Shown in pieces: positions 25,933 to 33,429 of a DNA stretch of 39,974 bases (its first letter is position 1; every line of letters starts with the position of its first letter). The notes beneath the pieces were generated by a model that was not told where the DNA came from, ran no database searches, and saw nothing but the letters and a program-made list of their open reading frames with translations. The position numbers and the translations under genes were made by a program. This stretch comes from Streptococcus merionis DSM 19192 (GTDB lineage Bacteria > Bacillota > Bacilli > Lactobacillales > Streptococcaceae): positions 1 through 39,974 of the forward strand of contig NZ_KB904538.1 of assembly GCF_000380085.1 (NCBI RefSeq). Reading direction: 5' to 3'.

Positions 25933-27486
25933 CTACAGTTCTATCACAGCATCATAATTGAACGCTTCGTCCATATGGTGAGCCGCTTCAATAATGGTCA
26001 CTGGCAGCGAGAAAATCAGCTCTCTGACTCTCCGAGCATTGTCTTTATCTAAGGCAGCAGTCACCTCATCCAAAAGCAAAACATCCTTTTGACGGAGTAA
26101 AAATCGTGCCAATTCTATCCGTACACGTTGACCACCTGAAATATTACTTCCATTATTTTCGATTTTGAAGGCCAATCCGTCAGGCAATTCTTCTAGAAGA
26201 TGAACTTGCTCTAAAGCCTTCAGGATACTCTCCTTAGAAAATTCTTGATTTAGACAAACATTTTCTTCCAAGGTACCATTAAAGAGAAATGGTGCCTGAC
26301 TCACCACACCAATATTTGATTGATAGCCCTCAAACGCTTGATTGTCTTTTGTGATAAGGGCTACGTTACCTGAATCGACAGGCTCTCCCATGATGATATT
26401 CAAGAGTGTTGACTTTCCTCGTCCACTAGCTCCCTTGATTAAATACTTCTTACCTTTTTCAAACGTATAGGAAAAATCTTTAAAAATAGTTTTTTCTCCA
26501 TAAGATTTTGTAATGTCTTGCAAGGTCAGATTTTTGAAATCTGAGATATAAGGCACCTCTTCTTCAACCACCACTTTGTCCATCAATTGATAAATTTTTT
26601 CCTTTACCGATGAAGCAGCCTGCATGCTAAAAGTGGCATACATCATATTTTGAAGGGGGCTGGACAAACTACTTGAAGCAATAAACATGGCTACAAGGGA
26701 AGATACAGGAATATGACCAAACGTATTTGGAAATAAGAAATAAACACCAACTGGCAAAATGCGACCCAAAAATTGTGTCAGTCCATTACAGAAAAAGAGG
26801 AAATTAGATAGATAATAGTAATTACGCCGAGCAGTTTCGTAAGTGAGGACTTGATTTTTAAGCTTGCCATAAGTACTACCAAAAGCCTGATGATGTAAAA
26901 GCGTGCTACTGCCATTCACGTAGTCTATTATTAAGGCCATAGACCGTTCGCGCTCCTCACTCTGTCTTTTTCCTAAAGAGTTGGCTAGCCTGGTCAAAAA
27001 CACCTGAGGCAGCGGCCGCAACAGAGAACCCAAGATAAAAAGAAACGCCAAAAGCGGGTTCAAGGTTACAAGATACATTGATACAACGATAAAAATCATT
27101 CCACTTTTAGGGAGATGTAGGACCTGTGTCACATAGTTGTCGTAAAAAAATTCCAGATCCTGACTAAGAAAGTTCGTTGACTCATGTTGGTCTACTGCTT
27201 CGCTGGATAAAAGGAGATTTTTTACCAGTTTATCTCGCAAAATCAGCATAATGCGCTTACAAGCTACATCATAGACCACATCAGCTCCAAATTCAAAACT
27301 GTAGAATACTAAATAGGTCAAAAGTCCCACGACAAAGAGTTTCCACAAAGAATTAAAATCAGATATCGTATCAATCGCAGTAACTCTTTTAATCACGAGT
27401 GACTGTAAAATACTAGCAAAGCCACCTAGCATAAAAATGAGTAGGGCTGTGTACTTGAATTTTTCAAGATAAGATAATAATTTCAT
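25933..27486 (-). CDS. ABC half-transporter, permease fused to ATPase
   Basis: In this 517-residue type-I exporter the six-helix domain (about 15-290) is followed by an ATPase domain with signature ISGGQRVR, Walker B VLLLDEVTAALD and H-loop AAHHMD. Walker A reads GASGRGKST: the serine usual before GKS in these exporters (GASGSGKST in its paralogue) is arginine, though the essential GKST is kept. Both genes end right after the H-loop strand, shorter than most exporters. It pairs naturally with the frameshifted gene downstream, so the heterodimer is probably lost. Substrate unknown; context suggests peptide export or self-protection. Confidence 0.8.
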   Translation of the reverse strand: MKLLSYLEKFKYTALLIFMLGGFASILQSLVIKRVTAIDTISDFNSLWKLFVVGLLTYLVFYSFEFGADVVYDVACKRIMLILRDKLVKNLLLSSEAVDQHESTNFLSQDLEFFYDNYVTQVLHLPKSGMIFIVVSMYLVTLNPLLAFLFILGSLLRPLPQVFLTRLANSLGKRQSEERERSMALIIDYVNGSSTLLHHQAFGSTYGKLKNQVLTYETARRNYYYLSNFLFFCNGLTQFLGRILPVGVYFLFPNTFGHIPVSSLVAMFIASSSLSSPLQNMMYATFSMQAASSVKEKIYQLMDKVVVEEEVPYISDFKNLTLQDITKSYGEKTIFKDFSYTFEKGKKYLIKGASGRGKSTLLNIIMGEPVDSGNVALITKDNQAFEGYQSNIGVVSQAPFLFNGTLEENVCLNQEFSKESILKALEQVHLLEELPDGLAFKIENNGSNISGGQRVRIELARFLLRQKDVLLLDEVTAALDKDNARRVRELIFSLPVTIIEAAHHMDEAFNYDAVIEL

Positions 27487-27610
27487 AATAACCTTGCTTC
27501 TTCTTTATGCCTTTCTCCACTCTGTTTCTTGAATCTAGCGCTTAATGAGTTTTTCAACCTAATGTGTTAGATCATGGCTTGGAGATTTAGAAAGTCGTTC
27601 AACATTAATA

Positions 27611-28189
27611 TTATTTTGATAATATAAAATCGAGCAAATCCACATAAGTGATAAATGGTGTTGGAAATACTAAACCAGAGTAAAATAACAGCACTGTATT
27701 AACTAGGTTCAAAAAAACAGAAATCCTTTCGAACCGTTCTGTCATTTTAATAGACAAAGTATAAAGTGTTAAAAACATAATATAATTTAGTATTGAGATA
27801 ATTATCAAATCAACTAAAGTTAAGGAAGGAAGTACAAATCTAACTTTTAAGAAAAGCAAAGACAAAATGATTGAAATCAAAAAGACAAGAGTTGTCCAAA
27901 TAAAATAGGTTACTGACCTTGAGATGTAAATCACCAAAGGGCTACGTTTTGTTGTTTTTATATTCGCATATTGATTCGTTCTTATTTCGTACTCTAATTC
28001 CTCATTGGCAAGCAATATCACATTTGTGATAGCATAATAAATAAAAAAATAAAGTAAATTTATCGGTTCTTTGCGGTCAAAAATAACCATTATCCCAATA
28101 ATAAAAATGACTGAATAGAGAATGTCACAAATACTATCAAAAAAATACCTGAATCTATAATTAAAGTATCGTTTTAATTCGTTAAACAT
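27611..28189 (-). CDS. ABC-2 type permease, probably C-terminally truncated
   Basis: The 192-residue protein has about five transmembrane segments. The start is taken at ATG 28189 (GAGGGAG 8 nt upstream), overlapping the preceding permease by 8 nt, rather than the upstream in-frame codon at 28216. Compared with that sister permease (245 residues), it stops right after FPTPFITYVDLLDFILSK, where the sister continues for about 60 residues including a last transmembrane helix. No continuation is found in other frames of the following 125 bp. I read it as shortened, but a naturally short protein cannot be excluded. Confidence 0.65.
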   Translation of the reverse strand: MFNELKRYFNYRFRYFFDSICDILYSVIFIIGIMVIFDRKEPINLLYFFIYYAITNVILLANEELEYEIRTNQYANIKTTKRSPLVIYISRSVTYFIWTTLVFLISIILSLLFLKVRFVLPSLTLVDLIIISILNYIMFLTLYTLSIKMTERFERISVFLNLVNTVLLFYSGLVFPTPFITYVDLLDFILSK

Positions 28190-28919
28190 GGAAAAGGCTC
28201 CCTCTTTTTTTAGCAACTTTTAACAATCTAGAAAACAGTAGGATCCCCAATGACCAATATACGATACCGTAGACGATTATTTCGAGTATATTTTTATATG
28301 TTGGAGATATGATAAAATTTCTTAACGAATAGTAGGGAAAAAGATTTCCAATAGTCGAAAGCACACCATCTAATGGAGTAAGTATCCCAGTAAAATATAG
28401 CATAAAATAAGAAATTAAAGATGTTATACTGGATGTTCGATTAAAAATAAAACAGATACTTGAAAGGCAAAAACCTAAACCGTATATCACAACAATGACT
28501 AATAAACAAGCCATGAAACTGATAGCTACCCTTAGGGAATTTTGAGGAAAATCAATGTTATTTAATATTGATAGTATTATAAAAATTGGAATCGCCTTAA
28601 CTAAATCGATCAGGATTTGCACAATAATTTTAAAAATAACCACATGAAAAATACTTTTACTGCTCTGAATCACACTTATTAATGTTCTATCATAAAGATC
28701 TTCCTCAATAAAAAATGTTGGATGTGTCACACTATGACTAGTAAAATACCAAGTAAATAATAAGCAAAATAATAGGAATTTACTTTGAGTTTCTTTAAAG
28801 TATTGAAGGTACGAAGAAACCATAATTAGAATTCCAAAATTTGCAAAAAACAAATTAAATTTGAATTGTAGCATCTCTTGTAGCTGCCTTATTAGTTCCC
28901 TTCTTATCTCCTTAATCAT
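28182..28919 (-). CDS. ABC-2 type permease
   Basis: This 245-residue protein has about six hydrophobic helices and a basic amphipathic N-terminus (MIKEIRRELIRQLQEML), the layout of ABC-2 permeases in bacteriocin-immunity and drug-export systems. It overlaps the ATPase gene by 8 nt at one end and the second permease by 8 nt at the other, so the three are translated as a unit. The base composition of 27.6-29.8 kb is noticeably more A/T-rich than flanking housekeeping genes, suggesting acquisition. Confidence 0.75.
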   Translation of the reverse strand: MIKEIRRELIRQLQEMLQFKFNLFFANFGILIMVSSYLQYFKETQSKFLLFCLLFTWYFTSHSVTHPTFFIEEDLYDRTLISVIQSSKSIFHVVIFKIIVQILIDLVKAIPIFIILSILNNIDFPQNSLRVAISFMACLLVIVVIYGLGFCLSSICFIFNRTSSITSLISYFMLYFTGILTPLDGVLSTIGNLFPYYSLRNFIISPTYKNILEIIVYGIVYWSLGILLFSRLLKVAKKRGSLFHV

Positions 28920-29832
28920 CAGTAATTACCTCATACAGAATCTCTTCAATACTTTTTCTGACTTCATCAAAAAACACAATATCAAACTGTTGAAAGATGC
29001 TATTTTTTAACTCATTACTTGTGACTTCCACAATCAGTTTTTCATCTTCTAATTGATAATGGATACCAGAAAAAATTTTATCAAACCTTATTTTTTCAGA
29101 CTGAGAGATGCCAATTTTATATTTGACCCATTTGTTATTTTTTCCAAAAATATCTAAAAAACTACCCTGCTTTTTTATCTTTCCTTTGCTCATGACACAA
29201 ATTCTAGTTGATACTTCTTTTACAAAAAATATGTCATGGGTTGTTAACAGAATAATTGTTCCCTTCTTTTGACTCAGTTCAATTAACAATTTTGCAAACT
29301 GCTTTTTAGCTACCACATCTAAACCATTTGTTGGTTCATCTAAACATAGCACTTTTGGCTGACAGACCAGAGCAATAATCAAAGACAATTTTTGCCTTGT
29401 TCCCTGCGATAATTCAGACACCAGCTTATCGGCATAGGATCCAAAATCTAACTTATGAAACAGGTCTTCTAACTCATGCTTTACATCAGATCGTGATATT
29501 TTATTCAAATGTAAAAAATAATCAATATTTTGATTTGCCGTTAGGTACTCATAATAACCTCTGCCACTTTCCAATACCAACTTCACAGCATTGTGAACAA
29601 TACTTGATGTATTTTTATGTCCATAAATCAAAACATTCCCTTTATCTTGAATCATCAAGCCAGAAATAATTTTAATCAAAGTCGATTTACCTGCACCATT
29701 TGTACCAATTATAGAAACGATTTCTCCTTTTTTTGCCTCAAAGCTAGGTATTTCTAATATTAATTGATTACGAAAATATTTTTTGACACCATACACTTCC
29801 ACTTCGACTTCACTCATCAATAATAACCCCAA
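28912..29832 (-). CDS. ABC-2 type transporter ATP-binding protein
   Basis: The 306-residue protein has Walker A GTNGAGKST, signature ELSQGTRQK (LSQGT instead of LSGGQ, common in this subfamily), Walker B VLCLDEPTNGLD and H-loop TTHD, followed by an 85-residue C-terminal extension typical of CcmA/drug and bacteriocin-immunity ATPases. ATG 29832 and ATG 29817 (MSEVEVEVYG) are both possible starts; neither has a strong ribosome binding site. It drives the two permeases encoded behind it. A likely promoter (TTGATT, 18 bp, TACATT) lies upstream between direct repeats. Confidence 0.82.
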   Translation of the reverse strand: MGLLLMSEVEVEVYGVKKYFRNQLILEIPSFEAKKGEIVSIIGTNGAGKSTLIKIISGLMIQDKGNVLIYGHKNTSSIVHNAVKLVLESGRGYYEYLTANQNIDYFLHLNKISRSDVKHELEDLFHKLDFGSYADKLVSELSQGTRQKLSLIIALVCQPKVLCLDEPTNGLDVVAKKQFAKLLIELSQKKGTIILLTTHDIFFVKEVSTRICVMSKGKIKKQGSFLDIFGKNNKWVKYKIGISQSEKIRFDKIFSGIHYQLEDEKLIVEVTSNELKNSIFQQFDIVFFDEVRKSIEEILYEVITDD

Positions 29833-29858
29833 TGAAACTAAGTTTTTAAATGTATCTT

Positions 29859-29889
29859 CTTTTATTGATATGAATCAACTTTTATTGAT
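29859..29889 (-). promoter_or_regulatory. Direct-repeat operator in front of the ABC-2 genes
   Basis: CTTTTATTGAT is repeated exactly at 29859-29869 and 29879-29889, a 20-bp period (two helical turns). The copies flank the likely -35 region of the leftward promoter (-10 TACATT at 29854-29849). Tandem direct repeats on one face of the helix are typical of sites for a dimeric activator or response regulator. Confidence 0.5.
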
Positions 29890-29959
29890 TTCCATTTCAT
29901 AACTATTTAATGAACTAATAATTTTGCTGATTACTGAAAAGCGAGATGCTCGTGCAATG

Positions 29960-30121
29960 CTAAATCTTGATCTTTGCCAGTTTTAAAACCTGCACAAGAT
30001 GGTTTGGATTTGTTCTATCCCAGTTAACTTTACGAAGGTGTGACAGCAAATCAATTTCTTTGAAAACAAGAGCTGTCTGCTCTTTCCTAAATTTCACATT
30101 GATTAGCGTTACTGTGGTCAT
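29960..30121 (-). CDS. 53-residue ORF coupled to the MFS gene
   Basis: ATG 30121 overlaps the MFS stop codon as ATGA, the same coupling used at the MFS start. The product begins MTTVTLINVKFRKEQTALVF, is charged and soluble and contains KVNWDRTNPNH. A single-base shift near codon 48 would extend it to GKDQDLALHEHLAFQ before a stop, so it may itself be frameshifted. I recognise no family. Its position last in the operon would suit an accessory or immunity function, but that is a guess. Confidence 0.4.
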   Translation of the reverse strand: MTTVTLINVKFRKEQTALVFKEIDLLSHLRKVNWDRTNPNHLVQVLKLAKIKI

Positions 30122-31206
30122 TCTGTTTTCTTTTTTACCGTAAAATATAGAATTAAAAAAATGAGTGAGATGCTTCCAAATACTTGATAGGTTATTTGCA
30201 ATCCAAAATTTTCTGCTAAAATTCCTGCTAAAAAATCTGCCAAAATAAAAGTAATAGACATGAGAAAATTAAAGATTGACCATGATGTTGCTCTGTTGTT
30301 ACTTATTGCGGTGTTAAACATTGAATAGAAATGATTGTTATAGCTCGAATTAAGCGCTCTAATTATCAGGAAAATAATAATTTGAACAATCGGATTTGAT
30401 TGAAGGGAGAGGCAAATGACAAGCATCGGTAGCAATAACGTTAACGCAAACCTTATTTTCAGATAACTTCCTATTGCCATTGATAGATTAAAGATAAACA
30501 GTATGAAGCCTAATATTTTCAAAGAGATACCTGACTGATTCAAATACACTCCCGAATAGGAATTGACAATCATGATCAAAGTTGAGAAAGTTACTCCTAA
30601 TACGATTAAATCCCAAGGAATATGCCTCATATTTTGCAAGGAAAAGGAGGTCTTGCCATCAACTGCCTCACCTTTAATTTCAGGCAATCTAGACAGATTT
30701 AATAAGCTCAACAAAACAAACAGAATGGATAGCATGATAGGATAAAGATAGTTTTTCTGGAGTAAATAGGGTGAGATCATCGTAATCATTGCAATAAAGA
30801 GATACTTTATAGTACTCAGATTCCTTAAAAAGTTATCATATTCACTTTTATTATCAATTATCTCAAAATGATAGGCAACAAGTACTCCAGAAGAAAGTGA
30901 TTCTGATAATCCGAATGAAATAGCAGAAACATAAGCAACCTGAGGATCTGCAAACATTAAACACAATAGCCCCAAAACCAGCAATAGTTGAGATATCATC
31001 AAAATCCTCTTATATCCAATTTTTTTAGAAAAAAGACTTAATGGGATATCAAAAAGGGAACCAAATATTTCAGTAATGACAGACAACGTCCCAATTAACG
31101 TAAACGAAAAGCCAAGCTCTTTTAATAAAAGGATTGCTACAAAATAATAGGGTAGACTAGATAGAAAAATAGTCATCCAAAATAAGTGTCTTCGGTTAGA
31201 CTTCAT
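30118..31206 (-). CDS. Major facilitator superfamily transporter
   Basis: The 362-residue protein has about eleven hydrophobic helices, with the MFS loop-2/3 region SLFSKKIGYKRILMI. The ATG at 31206 overlaps the stop of the radical SAM remnant (ATGA), so it was translated from the same operon; a TTG at 31215 is in frame but unnecessary. Streptide-type RiPP loci carry a transporter gene behind the radical SAM gene, so this is the likely exporter of the lost peptide (inference). Its reading frame is intact, although it now has no obvious substrate. Confidence 0.75.
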   Translation of the reverse strand: MKSNRRHLFWMTIFLSSLPYYFVAILLLKELGFSFTLIGTLSVITEIFGSLFDIPLSLFSKKIGYKRILMISQLLLVLGLLCLMFADPQVAYVSAISFGLSESLSSGVLVAYHFEIIDNKSEYDNFLRNLSTIKYLFIAMITMISPYLLQKNYLYPIMLSILFVLLSLLNLSRLPEIKGEAVDGKTSFSLQNMRHIPWDLIVLGVTFSTLIMIVNSYSGVYLNQSGISLKILGFILFIFNLSMAIGSYLKIRFALTLLLPMLVICLSLQSNPIVQIIIFLIIRALNSSYNNHFYSMFNTAISNNRATSWSIFNFLMSITFILADFLAGILAENFGLQITYQVFGSISLIFLILYFTVKKKTE

Positions 31207-31337
31207 AATTCGCAAACTGAATCCCGAGAGAACTCTGGATTTTTCTCCTTGATAAGATTAACATAACAACCACCCTCACAAATTTTGACTAAGCTACAAG
31301 TTAAACAGTTCGTGTTCTTAGTCTTAAATGCACTACG
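31203..31337 (-). pseudogene. C-terminal remnant of a radical SAM/SPASM peptide maturase
   Basis: An open frame of 44 codons (stop-bounded at 31338-31340, stop TGA 31205-31203) contains CLTCSLVKICEGGC and then, 17 residues on, a final Cys before EL-stop. The spacing C-x2-C-x5-C-x3-C-x17-C is the second half of a SPASM domain, which binds an auxiliary iron-sulfur cluster in enzymes such as StrB/SuiB that crosslink Lys to Trp in streptide. The CxxxCxxC radical SAM core and some 350-400 preceding residues are absent; neither of the other two - strand frames of 31338-31500 holds them. No start codon is present. It overlaps the MFS start by ATGA, so the operon structure survived the deletion. Confidence 0.85.
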
Positions 31338-31379
31338 TCAATCCATTCAGACTATAAAAGAAACAAGACAGAATACTTT

Positions 31380-31421
31380 TTATACGTAATCATTAAGGAC
31401 TTTTTCGAGCTCTTTAGTCAT
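31380..31421 (-). CDS. Truncated streptide-type precursor peptide ORF (13 codons)
   Basis: ATG 31421 encodes MTKELEKVLNDYV and a stop. From memory, the streptide precursor StrA begins MSKELEKVLESSS and continues into the KGDGW core; the first nine residues here match except S to T. The core is missing and no KGDGW-like codons follow in any frame, so this is the leader end of a deleted precursor. It sits directly behind rgg with its own TATAAT box and before the SPASM remnant, the order rgg, A, B, transporter known from streptide loci. The ribosome binding site is weak (AGAAG). The match is short, so the call rests on context. Confidence 0.6.
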   Translation of the reverse strand: MTKELEKVLNDYV

Positions 31422-31454
31422 AATATCGCTAGACTTCTATTTTTTGATAATTCT

Positions 31455-31499
31455 ATTATAGCTCTATTTATTTTGTATAGAATAGTTTTCCCGTATCTG
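31455..31499 (-). promoter_or_regulatory. Promoter of the precursor remnant with candidate Rgg box
   Basis: TATAAT (31460-31455) has no -35 (ATTCTA at 17 bp), as expected for an activator-dependent promoter. CAGATACGGGAA (31499-31488) lies with its GGGAA starting 32 nt upstream of the -10, matching the shp promoter motif at 10 of 12 positions and at identical spacing. Confidence 0.5.
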
Positions 31500-31506
31500 C
31501 ACATTG

Positions 31507-32367
31507 CTACTTGCTGGCTAACGTTTTTTCTAAATGGCCTTCGTAGGTCTGTGCTAGATGGTTACTTCCTGCTAGTTTCATTGCGGCAATGCACTTTCTC
31601 ATTTCAATAATAGCTGATTTTGTGCCGTTTTTTTGGTAATGATATAAATTTTGGGCGTATTGAAAAACTAAACGTTCATAAATTTCTGTTTCGATGAAAA
31701 AGCACTGCTTTAATTGCTTTTCAAAATACAAAGCATCCATAAACTTCTGGCGTTCAATGCATGTGATGTAGCCGTTGAGCAACATGGTTGAAATTAACCG
31801 GCGATTGGTTGGAATCTCTTTGTAAAAGTCAGAACGTCTGGCCATTTCACGCGATAAAATCATAAATGGTTTATGCTTTAAAACATCTAATGTATTCATA
31901 AAAATCAATAGCTCGTAGTTTCCCCAATGCTCAACACTAAACAAATAATCGGTCAAGTAAGTCAGATCAGACTCGTTATAGTAAGTGTCTCCTGAAAGGT
32001 CTTGAAGTCGAATTTTTAAGAGTATCGTATTAAGCTGGTGGAATTTTTCGTTTTGGCTGTCCTTCTCCATTTGAGAAATCAATAGTTTTTCCAGCCCTTC
32101 AACATCGTGTGTCGTCACAAATAATCTTACTTTCTCAAGTAAGTCGTTTAATTCGTCTCGATGAAAATCATGGGCGGCATACATAAACTCATCAATCGGC
32201 ATATTGATTTGATCTAGGATGGCCATGAATTTTGTAATGGTTAAATCCGTCTCTCCCTTTTCAAAGCGCGAGAGTTGAGAGGTTGATATACCAGCTTTGG
32301 TAACATCTTTTAACCGCAAACCTCTTGATTCTCTAAATTTTCTAAAAATTTCTCCAAAATTTTTCAT
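31507..32367 (-). CDS. rgg: Rgg-family quorum-sensing regulator
   Basis: This 286-residue protein begins with an XRE helix-turn-helix (MKNFGEIFRKFRESRGLRLK ... STSQLSRFEKGETDLTITKF), then a long all-helical region built of TPR-like repeats that binds the imported pheromone. This is the RRNPP architecture of Rgg proteins, which re-enter service when the SHP peptide is taken up by Opp/Ami. GGAGGG is 6 nt before the ATG. The shp gene is divergent, 90 bp away, and the remains of the target RiPP operon lie directly downstream. All domain parts look intact. The pheromone ending places it nearest the S. thermophilus Rgg1358 type (from memory). Confidence 0.93.
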   Translation of the reverse strand: MKNFGEIFRKFRESRGLRLKDVTKAGISTSQLSRFEKGETDLTITKFMAILDQINMPIDEFMYAAHDFHRDELNDLLEKVRLFVTTHDVEGLEKLLISQMEKDSQNEKFHQLNTILLKIRLQDLSGDTYYNESDLTYLTDYLFSVEHWGNYELLIFMNTLDVLKHKPFMILSREMARRSDFYKEIPTNRRLISTMLLNGYITCIERQKFMDALYFEKQLKQCFFIETEIYERLVFQYAQNLYHYQKNGTKSAIIEMRKCIAAMKLAGSNHLAQTYEGHLEKTLASK

Positions 32368-32384
32368 AGTAACCCTCCAGTAGG

Positions 32385-32429
32385 CATATATGGGAATGAA
32401 ATAGTGTTTTTCCTATATTATCATACAAT
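32385..32429 (+). promoter_or_regulatory. shp promoter with candidate Rgg box
   Basis: CATATATGGGAA (32385-32396) lies with GGGAA 32 nt upstream of the -10 TACAAT (32424-32429). No usable -35 exists (ATAGTG). GGGAA and TTTTCC (32407-32412) also form a loose dyad. Activation by Rgg-SHP is known for the family; the exact box is inferred. Confidence 0.55.
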
Positions 32430-32457
32430 AGAGAAAAAGGAAAGTGAGTATCGTCAC

Positions 32458-32529
32458 ATGATAAAGCAAAAACTGATAGCACTGTTATTTCTGATCCTTG
32501 AGGGGATTATTGTCATCGGGGTAGGGTAG
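32458..32529 (+). CDS. shp: Short hydrophobic pheromone precursor (SHP)
   Basis: The 23-residue ORF has a lysine-containing N-terminus (MIKQK), a hydrophobic middle (LIALLFLIL) and the tail EGIIVIGVG. This is the SHP layout: the precursor is exported, cut before the acidic residue at position 15, and re-imported to bind Rgg. The tail differs at one position from EGIIVIVVG, the S. thermophilus SHP1358 pheromone as I remember it. It is too short for usual gene callers. It is divergent from rgg and ends 2 bp before a strong terminator. The ribosome binding site is weak (GTGAG, 10 nt upstream). Confidence 0.88.
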   Translation: MIKQKLIALLFLILEGIIVIGVG

Positions 32530-32531
32530 AT

Positions 32532-32572
32532 AAAAAAGCTAGTGACCATAACAGTGAGATCACTAGCTTTTT
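32532..32572. terminator. Terminator after shp, usable on both strands
   Basis: AAAGCTAGTGA and TCACTAGCTTT pair perfectly over 11 bp, followed by TTTTT on + and preceded by a matching A-run, so that the lipoprotein gene on the - strand is also ended here. A second stem for that gene, GATTTAAGC/GCTTAAATC, lies at 32579-32627. Confidence 0.85.
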
Positions 32573-32631
32573 ATGATGAGATTTAAGCCTGTTTAGCTTC
32601 GTTTTGAGTCCGACTTTTGCTTAAATCTTTT

Positions 32632-33243
32632 TTATTGTTCCAACAATTCCCTGTCATAAATGGTGTAATCACAGCGGTAGATGATAAGACGCTTCCCGTC
32701 TATCAAGAGTTCGCTAGTCTTAGGAGCGTCTGATGCGTAGAGGGACACTTTATTTCCGACATAGGTTGCTAGCGGTGTGCCATTTTGCGAACGAATCAGG
32801 ATAACCTTTGCTTTTCCTGTAAAGTCGTTTTTGAAACTTGAGACCATACGGTTAAGCACAGGTACACTGCGGTCGGTGTTTTCGATTGAAACGCTTGACT
32901 GATACTTAGCGAAAATGTCTTCTAAGCCCTCTTCGGCTGCAATCAGAGATGAGCCAACGTGGTCAATTTCATACTTTCCGAGAGTAATTTTGAGAACAGT
33001 GCTGTCCGCATTTGATGTTCCGTCAGCATCGACAGAGTCGAAGTCATCGTTTCGGGAAATAGATAGCGATGTTCCTGACATTTCATCAATCAACTGGGAA
33101 TTTTCATCAAAGGTACGAACTGTCATATCCAGACCAAGCCACTCCTCGCGGAAATTGCTAAACCAATTTTGAATGGATTGACAGCCTGAGAGGGTCACGA
33201 GCGCTGTTAGTAAGATAAGTGATAGAGTGAATTTCTTTTTCAT
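32632..33243 (-). CDS. Putative lipoprotein (DUF5052-like)
   Basis: The 203-residue protein has a lipoprotein signal peptide: KKKFTLSLILLTALVTLSGC, with the lipidated cysteine at 21. The mature part (WFSNFREEWLGLDMTVRTFD ...) is a compact, beta-rich domain of the type annotated as DUF5052 in lactic acid bacteria, to my memory. It would be tethered outside the membrane. It is a single gene between the shp terminator and fhs, with no obvious link to either. Function unknown. Confidence 0.75.
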   Translation of the reverse strand: MKKKFTLSLILLTALVTLSGCQSIQNWFSNFREEWLGLDMTVRTFDENSQLIDEMSGTSLSISRNDDFDSVDADGTSNADSTVLKITLGKYEIDHVGSSLIAAEEGLEDIFAKYQSSVSIENTDRSVPVLNRMVSSFKNDFTGKAKVILIRSQNGTPLATYVGNKVSLYASDAPKTSELLIDGKRLIIYRCDYTIYDRELLEQ

Positions 33244-33429
33244 GATGTTTTTAAAATCAGTATTTCACAAGTAAGATGCTTTGATTTGAAAGATTGTTTT
33301 TCCAAAAAAGCAACCTCGAATGTATGTACAGAACTGTGAATACTGTTTTCTTAAATCTCCTTTCAATTATGCCTATTTTTTCAATAGCATTCGGGCAAAA
33401 AGTATCTCGAATCGTCAGATTCCAACGGC

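Noticed and set aside
31321..31420. Rest of the radical SAM gene in another frame
   Set aside because: All three - strand frames between the precursor remnant and the SPASM fragment stop within a few codons, and no CxxxCxxC motif occurs. The missing part is deleted, not frameshifted.
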